This document shows positions 36,254 to 45,110 of a stretch of 60,859 nucleotides of DNA, in pieces. The stretch lies in assembly GCA_964493765.1 (NCBI GenBank), contig CAZBPK010000113.1:1-60859 (forward strand). Reading direction: 5' to 3'. How positions within the stretch are numbered: the stretch's first letter is position 1; each line of letters begins with the position of its first letter. This stretch comes from CALLMJ01 sp964493765 (lineage in GTDB: Bacteria > Bacteroidota > Bacteroidia > J057 > CALLMJ01). The translations under genes and the position numbers were made by a program. The notes under the pieces are model-generated. The model made no database searches. It was not told the origin of the DNA and saw only the letters and a program-made list of their open reading frames with translations.

Positions 36254-36288
36254 AATAAAAAAAGGCAAATTTATTAGATTTGCCTTTT
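36254..36288 (-). terminator. Terminator of the rplU-rpmA operon
   Basis: A perfect 11-bp stem (36260-36270 with 36278-36288, 7-nt loop) followed on the minus strand by T7. It lies 22 nt downstream of the rpmA stop and separates this operon from metF. Confidence 0.85.
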
Positions 36289-36310
36289 GTATCAAATTAA
36301 ATATTCAAAA

Positions 36311-36559
36311 TTATTGAACAACTTCCACTATTTTTTTTCCGTTTTTTTCTTTAAAACGAACAGTACCATCAATTAATGAGAATAGTGTATGGTCTTTACC
36401 CATACCAACCCCTAAGCCAGCATGGTAACGAGTGCCTCTTTGTCTTACAATAATATTACCTGCAATAGTTGTTTGACCACCAAATATTTTTATACCAAGA
36501 CGTTTACTTTCTGATTCTCTTCCGTTTTTTACTTTACCTTCACCTTTCTTATGAGCCAT
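36311..36559 (-). CDS. rpmA: 50S ribosomal protein bL27
   Basis: The 82-residue protein starts MAHKKGEGKVKNGRESESKR and contains GGQTTIAGNIIVRQRGTRYHAG, the bL27 signature. Its N-terminal tail reaches the peptidyl-transferase centre. It has no cleavable N-terminal extension of the Firmicutes type. It follows rplU by 11 bp, the conserved L21-L27 order. Confidence 0.98.
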   Translation of the reverse strand: MAHKKGEGKVKNGRESESKRLGIKIFGGQTTIAGNIIVRQRGTRYHAGLGVGMGKDHTLFSLIDGTVRFKEKNGKKIVEVVQ

Positions 36560-36570
36560 GACTTATAATT

Positions 36571-36882
36571 TTAAATGTTGATTGAATTAATTTGTATTTT
36601 GGTTAAATATTGTCTGTGACCTTTTTTCACTTTATAACCTTTTCTTCTTTTCTTCTTAAAAACGATTACTTTGTCGTCTTTTAAGTGGTTTAAGATAGTT
36701 GCTGAAACTGTAACTCCATTTAAGTAAGGTTTACCTACTTGAACATTACCGTTATTATCAACAAGCATTACTTCGTTTAAAGTGATATTATTCCCTTCTG
36801 CTTCTTGAAACCTATTCACATATACAAATTGATTAGCAGATACTTTGTATTGAAATCCATTTATTTTTACAATTGCGTACAT
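36571..36882 (-). CDS. rplU: 50S ribosomal protein bL21
   Basis: The 103-residue protein begins MYAIVKINGFQYKV and ends with KKKRRKGYKVKKGHRQYLT, typical of bL21. The longer frame from 36933 runs across the promoter, since a TAATTTTG box lies at 36904-36911, so the start at 36882 is chosen. It forms an operon with rpmA. Confidence 0.97.
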   Translation of the reverse strand: MYAIVKINGFQYKVSANQFVYVNRFQEAEGNNITLNEVMLVDNNGNVQVGKPYLNGVTVSATILNHLKDDKVIVFKKKRRKGYKVKKGHRQYLTKIQINSINI

Positions 36883-36903
36883 ACCCCACAAATAATTAGA
36901 CCG

Positions 36904-36911
36904 CAAAATTA
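36904..36911 (-). promoter_or_regulatory. -7 box TAATTTTG of rplU-rpmA
   Basis: A perfect TAnnTTTG match 21 nt before ATG 36882, inside the longer frame. The 334-bp divergent gap to rpoD (36883-37216) otherwise holds only AT-rich sequence; no clear TAnnTTTG box was found at the usual place before rpoD (TATACCATTTG near 37193 has wrong spacing). Confidence 0.6.
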
Positions 36912-37216
36912 TGAATAAATTTTTGAAGTGCAAAACTTTTTTTAAATTTTATTTATTGCTTTGTCCTTCTTATCCTCAATAAAATAATTAGAACTAAATC
37001 CTCCATTTTTGAACTCAAATTTAGAAATTTTCTATAAATGTTAAAAATAACAAAAAGTTTTTTGTTTCTGTTTAAGTATAAATTATTGTTTATCAGATTA
37101 TTGAATAATTGTGTTCTTAATTAAAAAAAAATTTTTTTGTTTAAGGCTCAAAAAATGATTTTTTTTGTAACCTTTTTGAAAAAAAGAACGTATATACCAT
37201 TTGTAAAAGTTAAAAA

Positions 37217-38083
37217 ATGAGACAACTCAAAATCAGTAAACAGATCACGAATAGGGAGTCCCAATCTTTGGACAAATATCTTCAAGAAATTGGACGTGTA
37301 GAGTTACTTTCTGCTGATGAAGAAGTAGAATTAGCTCAAAGGATTCGTGAAGGAGATCAATATGCTTTAGAAAAACTTACTAAAGCGAATTTGAGGTTTG
37401 TTGTTTCCGTTGCTAAACAATATCAAAATCAAGGTTTATCTTTAGGCGATTTAATTAATGAAGGAAATTTAGGTTTAATAAAAGCAGCGAAAAGGTTTGA
37501 TGAAACCAGAGGTTTTAAATTTATTTCATATGCAGTTTGGTGGATTAGACAATCCATTTTACAAGCCTTAGCGGAACAATCTAGAATTGTAAGATTACCT
37601 TTAAATCGTGTAGGTGCTTTAAATAAAATTAGCAAAGCATTTTCAAAATTAGAACAAGAATTTGAAAGAGAACCTGCTCCTCATGAAATAGCAGAAATTT
37701 TAGAAGGAATGACTGCATCTGAAGTTTCTGATACTTTAAAAATTTCGGGTCGTCATATTTCTATGGACGCACCTTTTGTTCAGGGTGAAGAAAACCGATT
37801 ATTAGATGTTCTTGAAAATGAAGATGAACCAAGACCAGACCAAGGACTTATGAACGAAAGTTTATCTCGTGAGGTAGATAGAGCTTTAAGTACTTTAACT
37901 ACAAGAGAAGCTGAGGTTTTAAGATTATACTTTGGAATTGGTGTAGAACATTCTTTAACTCTTGAAGAAATTGGAGAAAAATTTGAATTAACTCGTGAAA
38001 GAGTTCGTCAAATCAAAGAAAAAGCTATTCGTAGATTACGTTCTACTTCCAGAAGTAAAAGTTTAAAATATTACTTAGGTTAA
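37217..38083 (+). CDS. rpoD: Primary RNA polymerase sigma factor (RpoD/SigA family)
   Basis: This 288-residue sigma-70 protein is the short form typical of Bacteroidota: region 1.1 is missing and region 1.2 starts early (DKYLQEIGRVELLSADEEVELAQRI). Region 2 has LRFVVSVAKQYQNQGLSLGDLINEGNLGLIKA and FKFISYAVWWIRQSILQAL. Region 4.2 has LTLEEIGEKFELTRERVRQIKEKAIRRLR. It should recognise the TAnnTTTG -7 boxes seen through the window. A terminator follows at 38107. Confidence 0.96.
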   Translation: MRQLKISKQITNRESQSLDKYLQEIGRVELLSADEEVELAQRIREGDQYALEKLTKANLRFVVSVAKQYQNQGLSLGDLINEGNLGLIKAAKRFDETRGFKFISYAVWWIRQSILQALAEQSRIVRLPLNRVGALNKISKAFSKLEQEFEREPAPHEIAEILEGMTASEVSDTLKISGRHISMDAPFVQGEENRLLDVLENEDEPRPDQGLMNESLSREVDRALSTLTTREAEVLRLYFGIGVEHSLTLEEIGEKFELTRERVRQIKEKAIRRLRSTSRSKSLKYYLG

Positions 38084-38106
38084 TTTTTAGGTATTGAAGA
38101 TTCTGT

Positions 38107-38150
38107 AAATTCATATTTGTTTCGGCAAATATGAATTTATTTTTAATTTT
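38107..38150 (+). terminator. Terminator of rpoD
   Basis: A perfect 13-bp stem (38107-38119 with 38126-38138, 6-nt loop TTTCGG) followed by ATTTTTAATTTT. Its T-tract overlaps the -7 box of the next gene. Confidence 0.85.
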
Positions 38151-38151
38151 G
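38144..38151 (+). promoter_or_regulatory. -7 box TAATTTTG of the 38181 gene
   Basis: A perfect TAnnTTTG match, 29 nt before ATG 38181, embedded in the T-tract of the rpoD terminator. Terminator and promoter therefore sit on top of each other. Confidence 0.6.
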
Positions 38152-38180
38152 CATACAGAAAACAGTAATATAACCCTAAA

Positions 38181-38399
38181 ATGAACAAGATATTTTATCT
38201 TTTGAAAGTGAAAGGAAAAGCCAAAATTCCAGATTATATTCAAGTTCGAGATCATGATTTTACTTTAGTTGGCTATTTTAGACCGGGTCGTGGAGAAAAA
38301 GCAAGTAAACAAATTGATGAAACTTCCTTAAATTATATTGAACAAATTGCTGAAAATCTCGAATTTGGTAAAGTAATAAAAATTGAAATTCCCCATTAA
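38181..38399 (+). CDS. Small conserved-looking protein, unknown function
   Basis: The 72-residue protein has no signal peptide and no membrane segment. It has alternating hydrophobic strands (KIFYLLKV, FTLVGYF) and a helix (SLNYIEQIAENL), and looks like a small alpha/beta domain. It is the first gene of a tight unit with ftsE (2-bp gap) and glpD (4-nt overlap), and its own -7 box lies at 38144. The fused arrangement suggests that it is translated with ftsE. No family was recognised. Confidence 0.65.
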   Translation: MNKIFYLLKVKGKAKIPDYIQVRDHDFTLVGYFRPGRGEKASKQIDETSLNYIEQIAENLEFGKVIKIEIPH

Positions 38400-38401
38400 T
38401 C

Positions 38402-39073
38402 ATGAACCTTAATCCTATCCTTACAGTAAAAAACGTTTCGTTAGCTTACAAAGAAAATATCGTTTTAAAAGAAGTGAATTTTTCGATTCAAAGTTCTGAA
38501 TTGGTTTATCTTATCGGAAAAACAGGTTCAGGAAAAAGTTCGTTACTAAAAGCTATATATGCAGATCAGCCCATTTTAACGGGTGAAATCCATTTAGATA
38601 ATTTTTTAGTTCACCAAATAAAAAAAGAGCAAGTTCCATTTTTAAGAAGAAAATTAGGAATTGTTTTTCAGGATTTTCAATTATTACCGGATCGTTCAAT
38701 TGGTGAAAACATTGCATTTGCATTACGTGCTGTTGGTTACAAGGATTCCAATATAATAAAACAAAGAGTAATGGAGGTCCTTAATGTAGTAGGTTTAGCA
38801 ATGAAAGTGAATCAATTCCCTCACCAAATTTCAGGAGGAGAACAACAAAGAGTCTCTATTGCTAGAGCAATTGCCAATCAACCTTTATTACTAATTGCTG
38901 ATGAACCGACAGGAAATTTAGACCCTGAAGTATCCGAGCAAATTCTTTTATTACTCCAAAATATTAGCCAAAATGGCACTTCAATTATAATAGCAACCCA
39001 TGATTTTTCATTGATAGAAAAATTTCCATCAAGAATATTACAATGCCAAGCTGGTAAAGTTATAGAACTATGA
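38402..39073 (+). CDS. ftsE: Cell-division ABC ATPase FtsE-like
   Basis: The 223-residue protein is a compact ABC ATPase: Walker A GKTGSGKSS, Q-loop FQDFQLL, signature SGGEQQRVSIARA, Walker B LLIADEPTGNLD, and the switch His in ATHDFSL. The pattern VFQDFQLLPDRSIGENIAFALR matches FtsE, which with FtsX couples septal peptidoglycan hydrolysis to division. No ftsX gene is next to it. It starts 2 bp after the small protein and overlaps glpD by 4 nt. LolD-like exporters are a less likely alternative. Confidence 0.85.
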   Translation: MNLNPILTVKNVSLAYKENIVLKEVNFSIQSSELVYLIGKTGSGKSSLLKAIYADQPILTGEIHLDNFLVHQIKKEQVPFLRRKLGIVFQDFQLLPDRSIGENIAFALRAVGYKDSNIIKQRVMEVLNVVGLAMKVNQFPHQISGGEQQRVSIARAIANQPLLLIADEPTGNLDPEVSEQILLLLQNISQNGTSIIIATHDFSLIEKFPSRILQCQAGKVIEL

Positions 39074-40590
39074 ATCGTCAAAATTTTATTAACCAACTCA
39101 CTCATAATGAATGGGATTTATTGGTTATTGGTGGTGGAGCAACGGGTTTAGGAGTAGCTTTAGATGCGGTTACAAGAGGCTTAAAAGTTGCTTTAATTGA
39201 AAAAAATGATTATGCTTCGGGACCTACTTCAACTTCTACCAAACTTATTCATGGAGGGGTGCGTTATTTAGAAAAAGCTGTTAAAGAGCTTGATTATGGG
39301 CAATATAAATTGGTTCGTGAAGCTCTCAATGAACGTAAATTCATGATACAGAATGCTCCTCATATTAGTAATCCCCTTCCTTTTATTCTGCCTACTTATT
39401 CTTTTTGGCAAAAATGGTATTATTTAATTGGTACCAAAATCTACGATTGGATTGCGGGAAAAGATGATATCCCTAATTCTCGTATTCTTTCAAAAACTGA
39501 AACTTTATCAAAATTCCCATTATTAAATTCTCAAAATCTCAATTCTTCAGTACTTTACTATGATGGTCAATTTAATGATGCTTTTTTTGCAACAGCTTTA
39601 ATGAGAACAGCATTAGAAAAGGGTGCATGTTGTATAAATCATTTAGAATTAACCGCTCAAGAATGGAATAATGAAAATAAAATTTATAAATTAAAGGTAA
39701 AGGATCTTTTAAAGAATGAATTTTGGGAAGTCAAAACACGTTTGGTTATGAATTGTGCTGGTGTTCACTCTGATAATATACGTAAAATGTTTTTCCATGA
39801 TATTGAGCCACGCTTAAGACCCAGTAAGGGAATACATATTGTTTTACCTCGTGAATGGCTCCCAACTAATCATGCACTTTTAATTCCTTCTACAGAAGAT
39901 GGTAGAGTTATATTTGTAATTCCTTGGTATTATTCTGTTATCATTGGCACAACTGACACAGAAGTTAAAGACCCTAACTCCAACCCAACTGTTACAGAAG
40001 ATGATATAGATTATGTTTTGAGACAAGTCAATCCATATTTAGAAAAACCCATTCAAAGGAGTAATATTATAGGTAGCTTTGCGGGCTATAGACCTTTAGT
40101 GAAAGCGAACAAATCCAATACAGAGGCACTAATAAGAAACCATGAAATTGAATCCTTTCAAGAAAAAAATTTTATAAGTGTTTTAGGGGGTAAATGGACA
40201 ACTTACCGTCAAATGGCAGAGGAAGCGGTTGATGAAGCTTTTAAGGTTTTACACTTAAATCCAATTCCTTGCAAAACCAAAAATTTGCCTTTGATTGGTG
40301 CGTCGTTAAAAAAGAATGAAAATGTTTTCAATTTACCCGAAAAGGTTCATCAACATTTACATTATTATGGCTCTGAATATTCCAATTTGTTAGAATATTT
40401 ACAAAAATATGGTTCAGAATTGGTGGTTGAAAATTATCCTTTTACAGTAGGAGAAATGTATTTTCTAAAAGAAAAAGCTCAAATTCATACCGTTCATGAT
40501 GCTTTATTTAGAGGGACAAGACTCGGTATTATGGATTTCCAAGCTGCAGAAAAGGCAAAATTAGTGTTAGAGAATATTTTTGAGAAATAA
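39070..40590 (+). CDS. glpD: Glycerol-3-phosphate dehydrogenase (FAD-dependent)
   Basis: GlpD oxidises glycerol-3-phosphate to dihydroxyacetone phosphate and passes electrons to quinone at the membrane. The 506-residue protein opens with the FAD-binding motif LLVIGGGATGLGVALDAVTRG, followed by SGPTSTSTKLIHGGVRYLE, which is typical of GlpD. The C-terminal domain has the GGKWTTYRQMAEEAVD segment. It overlaps ftsE by 4 nt. A short stem (TCGCTA/TAGCGA, 40592-40608) and repeat copy D follow the stop. Confidence 0.95.
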   Translation: MNRQNFINQLTHNEWDLLVIGGGATGLGVALDAVTRGLKVALIEKNDYASGPTSTSTKLIHGGVRYLEKAVKELDYGQYKLVREALNERKFMIQNAPHISNPLPFILPTYSFWQKWYYLIGTKIYDWIAGKDDIPNSRILSKTETLSKFPLLNSQNLNSSVLYYDGQFNDAFFATALMRTALEKGACCINHLELTAQEWNNENKIYKLKVKDLLKNEFWEVKTRLVMNCAGVHSDNIRKMFFHDIEPRLRPSKGIHIVLPREWLPTNHALLIPSTEDGRVIFVIPWYYSVIIGTTDTEVKDPNSNPTVTEDDIDYVLRQVNPYLEKPIQRSNIIGSFAGYRPLVKANKSNTEALIRNHEIESFQEKNFISVLGGKWTTYRQMAEEAVDEAFKVLHLNPIPCKTKNLPLIGASLKKNENVFNLPEKVHQHLHYYGSEYSNLLEYLQKYGSELVVENYPFTVGEMYFLKEKAQIHTVHDALFRGTRLGIMDFQAAEKAKLVLENIFEK

Positions 40591-40613
40591 GTCGCTATTT
40601 AGTAGCGAAATAA

Positions 40614-40740
40614 GCGTGAGGGATGCGTAGGGCACGCAGTGGCACTGCCTTTGGCTGCGAAATTTGAGCAGACAAAGGATTGCCGAAGCGATAGCGAAGC
40701 CCGTAGCAGCCCGACCCGCAGCGTAGCAAGGGGCACGCCC
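40614..40740 (+). repeat. Interspersed structured repeat, copy D
   Basis: A full 127-bp copy starting 23 nt after the glpD stop, in the same orientation. Its central hairpin (40648-40678) has quite a different sequence from copy A, CCTTTG/CAAAGG plus CTGC/GCAG, but pairs equally well. This is the strongest sign of selection on structure. AAATAA flanks both ends, which could be a target-site duplication, though it may be chance in such AT-rich DNA. Confidence 0.9.
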
Positions 40741-40758
40741 AAATAATTATCTTCTTAA

Positions 40759-41379
40759 TCATTCATTCAAACCTTTTCCCTCCATAATTTTAGAAATATA
40801 TTTTTCTATTCTTTGATAGCGTGTTTTAACTTGCTTAGGTTGAGTAAAATAAATAATGTATCCTCTTTGTTTTCCATGTGTAAGCTTTAAAAATGCTTGG
40901 GCAAAATCTGTATTTTCTTTAAACTTTTCTAACAGTTCATCTGGTAATAAAATTTCAGCTTTTTCTTTTTTGGAAATTCTACCTGTTTTTTCTATTTCAA
41001 TTGCTTGAAGGATATATTCCTGAATTTGTGTAGAATTTTCTAAAATCTTTTCTGAATTGGTAAATTTAATTACTTTCCCTGAACTTGAATTTTCTCCAGA
41101 TTTTTCTAATAAATTGTAGGTATCGTTCAGTAATTCTCCTTTAAAAAAGCTCATGGTTACATGATTTTTGAAAGCGGCTAAAATGATAACATTCTTTTGA
41201 TTATAAGTGTAACAAGGAACTCCCCATTTAATAGTTTCAGATAAGGGAGTATCCAAAAGTATTTTTCTTAACAAACCTAATTCATTTTGCCATTGATGAA
41301 CTTTACATTCGAGGGTTGCACCGTATTTGCAACGCATACAACCCGTTAATAAATAATCATTTACTGTTTTTGGTAACAT
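40759..41379 (-). CDS. YdeI/OmpD-associated-like protein with DUF1801 domain
   Basis: The 206-residue protein has an N-terminal DUF1801-like domain, shown by ETIKWGVPCYTYNQKNVIILAAFKNHVTMSFFKG. Its C-terminus has the YdeI/OmdA-type region (LLPDELLEKFKENTDFAQAFLKLTHGKQRGYI). There is also an N-terminal extension with the pair CMRCKYGATLEC, which may bind a metal or simply be variable. The function of the family is unclear; some members are linked to bacteriocin or antibiotic tolerance. It overlaps the carboxypeptidase gene by 1 nt. Confidence 0.8.
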   Translation of the reverse strand: MLPKTVNDYLLTGCMRCKYGATLECKVHQWQNELGLLRKILLDTPLSETIKWGVPCYTYNQKNVIILAAFKNHVTMSFFKGELLNDTYNLLEKSGENSSSGKVIKFTNSEKILENSTQIQEYILQAIEIEKTGRISKKEKAEILLPDELLEKFKENTDFAQAFLKLTHGKQRGYIIYFTQPKQVKTRYQRIEKYISKIMEGKGLNE

Positions 41380-43703
41380 TATTCTGCTTTCACTATCTTC
41401 CCTGATAAGATCGTTTGGTTTTGATGGACTAATTGATAAAAATACAAACCTTGTGGTAAATCCGAAGTTGGGATAAATCCTTTGTTTTGAGTAAGTGAAA
41501 CAGAAAATATTCTCTGACCTTGTGCGTTAAAAATAAGTATTTCAGAATTTTCTGGAACATTTTGATAATGAATAGCATCTTGGAAAGGATTAGGGAATAT
41601 TAAGGGTTTTAAATCATGGGTAATATTACTAGAAGTAGTTGGGTGAGTTACTTTTCTTACTTCCACATCCTCTAATCTAAAGCCATCACCAGTAACTCCA
41701 CCATCACTTTGAAAACGGAAACGCAATCTTACTTTATTAGGGAATAAGCTAAATGTAGAAGTTGGAACAATCATATTTTCTTCTACCCACTGAGTTTGAT
41801 TACCATGATAAATAGGTTCTCCTTGAATTTGGTTGCTTGTGCCTGTTTCAGTATAAATTCCACATAAATTTTGCCAAACATTAGAACCAGAATCGGAAAT
41901 TTGAACGACTAAATAGTCATAATTTTTTTCAATATTCCATCTTGCTTTGAATTTGATGAGTAAAATATCAGCATTGGAAGCATCAAAGTAGGAGGAAGTT
42001 AGGGCTCTTGTACTATTATCGGGATAGTTACCGCTAGGAGATTCAGTTAATGTTCCACTTTGAACTCCCCAAGTTGTTGTAGTCCAACCTGTTAAAGTGT
42101 TACAATCTGATGCAAAAATGATAGTTCCTCCGTAAAAATATTGTGTGATGGTGTCAGAATAAATAAAAGAACCATTAGTAATCATTACTGCAAATTGGAT
42201 TAATTCACTAGGTTGGGTATTCGGATATAATTGAATTTCAATAGAATCTATTTTTTCATAACCCAAAGGAGGTTGGCTGTATATTTTAGGACTTCCAACA
42301 TTTTGAATATTTGAGGTAATCGGTTGAATTTGAACCGTATAATTACCACCATCTTCAAAGCCTAATCTTTTGAACAAGTATTGAAATTGGTAATTCAAGG
42401 AATTGACAAATTTAGGAGATTGATTTTCTGCAATCGCATATTTAAGAAGAAATTTTGCAGCAGTTAAATTAGGGAAGAGGTTTTCACGGGCAAGTGGCAA
42501 AATTCGAGATTGTGCAGGCCAAAAACCATCATTTTGATTTCCTATTTCGGGTGTCATGGAAATAACCTTATTTTTTTGAGTTTGTTCACCATACATCCAA
42601 TCATCAGAATCACCATTGGTTACATAACCTACTGTTTCATCTCCAGTTCCATAAAGATAGCCATTGTATTGTGTTAGGTATTTAGAATAATTTCTGTAAA
42701 TAGAAGAATCCGGTGTATTCAATTGAGGTAAATATCCCCAAGGATAAACCAATAAGTTTCCATAAGTATGATAATTCAGGGTAATTTTAAATTCATGAGC
42801 AATACAAAAATCGCGAATGGCACGTGTTTCTGGTTCAGAAAATGGAGATGGTCCTCTGTAAGTATCTTTGGTGCTGTCTGGACTTGAACCCGTATTATCA
42901 TAACCCCAAAAATATCCATAATTACGGTTTAAATCTACTCCGAAGGTATTATTCATCATTGGTCTTCTATTTTTTCTCCACATACCACCACCCGTAGGAT
43001 TTGTAGTTTGGTTATGAACATATCCATCGGGGTTTAGTATCGGAACAAAATAAAGTTCTGTGTTTTGAAGAATATATTGAATTTCAGGATTTTGAGCATT
43101 TTCCAAAAGATACCACATATAATAAATCAACTGAGTTAGTGAAGCAACTTCTCTACAATGGTGAAGTGCTGTATATAACATTTCAGGCTCATTTTCATCA
43201 ATATCAGGGTTATCGGATATTCTTACATAATATAGTGGTCTATTTTGATGAGTTACTTCAGAAGATATAGGAGCTTTTGCAGAAATCCATTGAGGATATT
43301 TGGCACGCATGGAATCTAATTGAGCGATTGCCTCTTGATAAGTATAATATCCGCCCATGCTACCCAATATAAAATTTGTGGGATCCATGTAAATAGGGCT
43401 TTCTTTACAACCTACTCCCATAGTTTTTTCTTGATAATTAGAATAAATTTGTTGTTGATAGAATTTTTCTAAATCGTACACCAAGATTTGATGCGGAATT
43501 TGATGTTTTTTTAATTCTTCTACTTCATTTTCAAGAATTTCCACAACAAAACCATCTTTCTCAGGAATAATATGGTCTATTGATAAATCTTTGACAATCG
43601 GAGCATTAGGGGAGGAAAAAATTTTTACTCGGTGATATAATTCTTGTGCATTAGAAATTTGATAAATAACAATGGAAAAAAGAAAAACAAAAAATAATTT
43701 CAT
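41379..43703 (-). CDS. Secreted M14 zinc carboxypeptidase with T9SS sorting domain
   Basis: The 774-residue protein has a signal peptide ending SNAQ, then a propeptide-like region, then an M14 peptidase domain: zinc ligands His182 and Glu185 in LHHCREVAS, His312 in LNYHTYGN, and catalytic Glu386 in MTPEIGNQ. GVDLNRNYGYFW holds the substrate-binding Arg. After the catalytic domain comes a beta-sandwich region and, at the end, a type A C-terminal sorting domain (FPNPFQDAIHYQN, then LPQGLYFYQLV). It would be exported through the T9SS and remove C-terminal residues from peptides outside the cell. Confidence 0.93.
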   Translation of the reverse strand: MKLFFVFLFSIVIYQISNAQELYHRVKIFSSPNAPIVKDLSIDHIIPEKDGFVVEILENEVEELKKHQIPHQILVYDLEKFYQQQIYSNYQEKTMGVGCKESPIYMDPTNFILGSMGGYYTYQEAIAQLDSMRAKYPQWISAKAPISSEVTHQNRPLYYVRISDNPDIDENEPEMLYTALHHCREVASLTQLIYYMWYLLENAQNPEIQYILQNTELYFVPILNPDGYVHNQTTNPTGGGMWRKNRRPMMNNTFGVDLNRNYGYFWGYDNTGSSPDSTKDTYRGPSPFSEPETRAIRDFCIAHEFKITLNYHTYGNLLVYPWGYLPQLNTPDSSIYRNYSKYLTQYNGYLYGTGDETVGYVTNGDSDDWMYGEQTQKNKVISMTPEIGNQNDGFWPAQSRILPLARENLFPNLTAAKFLLKYAIAENQSPKFVNSLNYQFQYLFKRLGFEDGGNYTVQIQPITSNIQNVGSPKIYSQPPLGYEKIDSIEIQLYPNTQPSELIQFAVMITNGSFIYSDTITQYFYGGTIIFASDCNTLTGWTTTTWGVQSGTLTESPSGNYPDNSTRALTSSYFDASNADILLIKFKARWNIEKNYDYLVVQISDSGSNVWQNLCGIYTETGTSNQIQGEPIYHGNQTQWVEENMIVPTSTFSLFPNKVRLRFRFQSDGGVTGDGFRLEDVEVRKVTHPTTSSNITHDLKPLIFPNPFQDAIHYQNVPENSEILIFNAQGQRIFSVSLTQNKGFIPTSDLPQGLYFYQLVHQNQTILSGKIVKAE

Positions 43704-43716
43704 AAATTTTTTGGGG

Positions 43717-43724
43717 CAAAATTA
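43717..43724 (-). promoter_or_regulatory. -7 box TAATTTTG of the carboxypeptidase gene
   Basis: A perfect TAnnTTTG match 13 nt before ATG 43703 on the minus strand. Confidence 0.6.
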
Positions 43725-43767
43725 CGAAATATTTAAGTATATAAGCAAAAATCTTAAATAAGTTAGG

Positions 43768-43788
43768 AGCGTAGCAAGGGGCACGCCC
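43768..43788 (+). repeat. Interspersed structured repeat, 3'-end fragment E
   Basis: A 21-bp piece (AGCGTAGCAAGGGGCACGCCC) identical to the last 21 bases of copy D, without the rest of the element. It sits in the divergent gap between the M14 gene and the flavoprotein gene, so it is a deletion remnant or an independent end fragment. Confidence 0.8.
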
Positions 43789-43861
43789 AAAAAAATAATA
43801 AGAATAATGATTCAATCTATGACTTATTCTAACTAAAATGGTTTTGCACTTCAAAAACTAT

Positions 43862-43869
43862 TATTTTTG
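43862..43869 (+). promoter_or_regulatory. -7 box TATTTTTG of the flavoprotein gene
   Basis: A TAnnTTTG match whose last base lies 5 nt before ATG 43875, so a leaderless transcript is likely. Confidence 0.6.
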
Positions 43870-43874
43870 CCATA

Positions 43875-45110
43875 ATGAATTCTTCTGATGAAATTTTGAT
43901 TTTAGGTGCAGGACCTGGAGGTTGCATGACTGCACTATTTTTAGCTCAACTTCAAATTCCTTGTACAATTATTGAAAAATCACAATTTCCAAGGGATAAA
44001 ATTTGTGGAGATGCACTCAGTGGAAAAGTTGTAGAAGTTTTAAAAAAATATAACCCCGAAATTATCAGTCAATTTGCTGAAAAAAGTTACCAAATAGGTT
44101 CGTGGGGAGTAAGTTTTGTAGCCCCTAACTTAAAATCTTTAAGAGTTCCTTTTAAAAGTCAAAATAATAACAAACAAGAAACTGCTCCTGGATTTTTAAG
44201 TAAACGATTGGATTTTGATAATTTTATGTTTCAAGAAATACAGAATAACTCTTTAATACAGATTTTTGAAAATACTAGTTATGAAAAAGTCCAAAAAACA
44301 ACCAAGGGTTGGGAAGTTAATTTAAGTAATGGAAAAACTTTAAATTCTCAATTAATCATTGCAGCTGATGGTGCTTATTCGCGTTTTGCTAAAGAATTTG
44401 GAAACATCAAAATGGAACCTGATCATTATTGTGCTGGAATAAGAACCTATTATGAAGGTGTTAAAGATTTAGATTCCGAAAATTTTATTGAGTTAATTTT
44501 TTTAAAAGAATTTTTACCGGGTTATTTATGGATCTTTCCTTTGCCCAATGGTCAAGCGAATGTAGGAGTGGGTATGCGGTCTGATGTAATTAAGAAAAAG
44601 AAAATAGACTTAAAAAAGGCTATGAACCAATGTATTCATGAGCATCCTTTTCTAAAAGAGCGTTTTAAAGATGCCAAAATAATTGATGGAATGAAAGGTT
44701 TTGGCTTGCCCTTAGGCTCTAAAAAAAGAAAAATTTCGGGAAACCATTTTTTATTAGTTGGCGACGCAGCTTCTTTAATTGACCCTTTTACAGGTGAGGG
44801 AATTGGCAATGCTTTGATGTCTGGAATGTTTGCTGCACAAACTGCTCAATTAGCTATACAAAATCAAAATTTTTCTGCTCAATTTCTCAATCAATATGAT
44901 AATATGGTTTATAAAAGGCTGTGGTCTGAATTGAGATTAAGCAGAGTGCTACAATCCTTACTTAAATATCCCTTTTTGTTTAATTTGGTAGTGAATAGAG
45001 CCAATTCAAACCCAACTTTAAAACATGCAATTAGTTGTATGTTTGAAGATTTGGAATTAAGAAACCAATTAAAAAATCCATTGTTTTATTTTAAATTAAT
45101 TTTCGGATGA
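43875..45110 (+). CDS. Geranylgeranyl-reductase-family FAD oxidoreductase
   Basis: The 411-residue protein has the N-terminal FAD motif GAGPGGCMTALFLAQ, then KSQFPRDKICGDALSGK, the PxxKxCGDxxS-type motif of geranylgeranyl reductase-like flavoproteins. The later FAD-binding motif LLVGDAASLIDPFTGEGIGNALMSG is also present. The family reduces isoprenoid double bonds or acts as a general flavin-dependent oxidoreductase. The substrate is not known. A 4-nt overlap links it to the next gene. Confidence 0.88.
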   Translation: MNSSDEILILGAGPGGCMTALFLAQLQIPCTIIEKSQFPRDKICGDALSGKVVEVLKKYNPEIISQFAEKSYQIGSWGVSFVAPNLKSLRVPFKSQNNNKQETAPGFLSKRLDFDNFMFQEIQNNSLIQIFENTSYEKVQKTTKGWEVNLSNGKTLNSQLIIAADGAYSRFAKEFGNIKMEPDHYCAGIRTYYEGVKDLDSENFIELIFLKEFLPGYLWIFPLPNGQANVGVGMRSDVIKKKKIDLKKAMNQCIHEHPFLKERFKDAKIIDGMKGFGLPLGSKKRKISGNHFLLVGDAASLIDPFTGEGIGNALMSGMFAAQTAQLAIQNQNFSAQFLNQYDNMVYKRLWSELRLSRVLQSLLKYPFLFNLVVNRANSNPTLKHAISCMFEDLELRNQLKNPLFYFKLIFG

